Assembly: GCA_041751955.1 (NCBI GenBank)
Contig: JBGSIB010000066.1
Coordinates: forward strand, 1 to 64,000
DNA from: UBA2040 sp041751955
GTDB lineage: Bacteria > Bacteroidota > Bacteroidia > Flavobacteriales_D > Crocinitomicaceae
Direction: 5' to 3'
DNA length: 64,000 nucleotides
Positions 63,856 through 64,000 of this stretch are shown piece by piece. The notes under the pieces were generated by a model. That model did not search any database. It was given only the letters and a program-made list of their open reading frames with translations, and was not told the DNA's origin. Position 1 is the stretch's first letter; each line of letters starts with the position of its first letter. The translations under genes were made by a program, and so were the position numbers.

Positions 63856-64000
63856 ATGAAATTGAATTGTTAAAAGTACTATCTTTTGACAGGAATTACT
63901 AGGACTTTTTAAGTCATTTATTCACTAAATTGTTCACAATTGAAATTCCCCATGTGACGAATAATCTTTACTTTCGTTATCTGTTTAATAAAACAAATAT

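Overview
The window looks like a chromosomal segment of a low-GC member of the Bacteroidota, most likely order Flavobacteriales and perhaps near Fluviicola/Crocinitomicaceae (genus-level placement is inference). The reasons are six predicted cargo proteins with type IX secretion (T9SS) C-terminal sorting domains (four type A, two type B), a PorP/SprF-type outer-membrane protein, an OstA-like protein, a DUF721 protein next to recF, starts without Shine-Dalgarno sequences, and upstream TAnnTTTG elements of the Bacteroidota promoter type. I saw no rRNA, tRNA, CRISPR array, transposase, integrase or prophage gene.

Layout. 0.3-8.5 kb: alaS (-), then a same-strand run of two paralogous GT-C membrane glycosyltransferases, an M23 peptidase and a secreted beta-propeller. 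8.5-10.8 kb: dnaK behind an unusual leader of TGTCAG motifs and a sigma-54-like box. 10.9-16.7 kb: two T9SS type A cargo proteins (one an esterase), then a PorV/PorQ-like barrel paired with a helix-hairpin-helix outer-membrane protein. 16.9-22 kb: replication genes (dnaX, recF, DUF721) around a small set of unknown secreted proteins. dnaX is split into two frames at an A10 run followed at once by a hairpin, so it probably makes a short gamma-like and a long tau-like product. 22-31 kb: a VIT/CCC1 transporter, more T9SS cargo, an ArsC-fold protein without its catalytic Cys, a lipoprotein of different base composition, and katG. 31.5-38.6 kb: a 954-residue BNR-propeller cargo protein, an adaptor/FtsX-permease/ATPase ABC exporter, and a tandem universal stress protein. 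38.9-42.6 kb: fur, STAS, purA and an OstA/LptA-like gene, nearly contiguous. 42.7-44 kb: TerB-like and SDR genes. 44.1-53.5 kb: an operon for a 2369-residue type B adhesin with 16 cysteine-bearing repeats, its PorP/SprF partner and a PD40/PKD protein. 53.6-60.2 kb: a secreted unknown protein coupled to a propeller-Y_Y_Y-SpoIIE transmembrane phosphatase, then a DUF2339 membrane protein. 60.2-63.9 kb: glyA, a nucleotide-sugar epimerase, an NlpC/P60 hydrolase and a DinB protein, overlapping on the minus strand.

How the parts relate. Housekeeping genes are interleaved with cell-surface genes whose products would leave through a T9SS, while the core T9SS machinery (gldKLMN, sov/sprA, porV proper, porU) is not in this window. 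Several intergenic gaps hold short dispersed G/C-rich or 'CGCAAAG'/'CGGATT'-type repeats rather than genes. The observations most worth following are the dnaX recoding site, the giant-adhesin operon with its dimeric super-repeat, the propeller-SpoIIE gene pair, and the HhH/outer-membrane-barrel pair.
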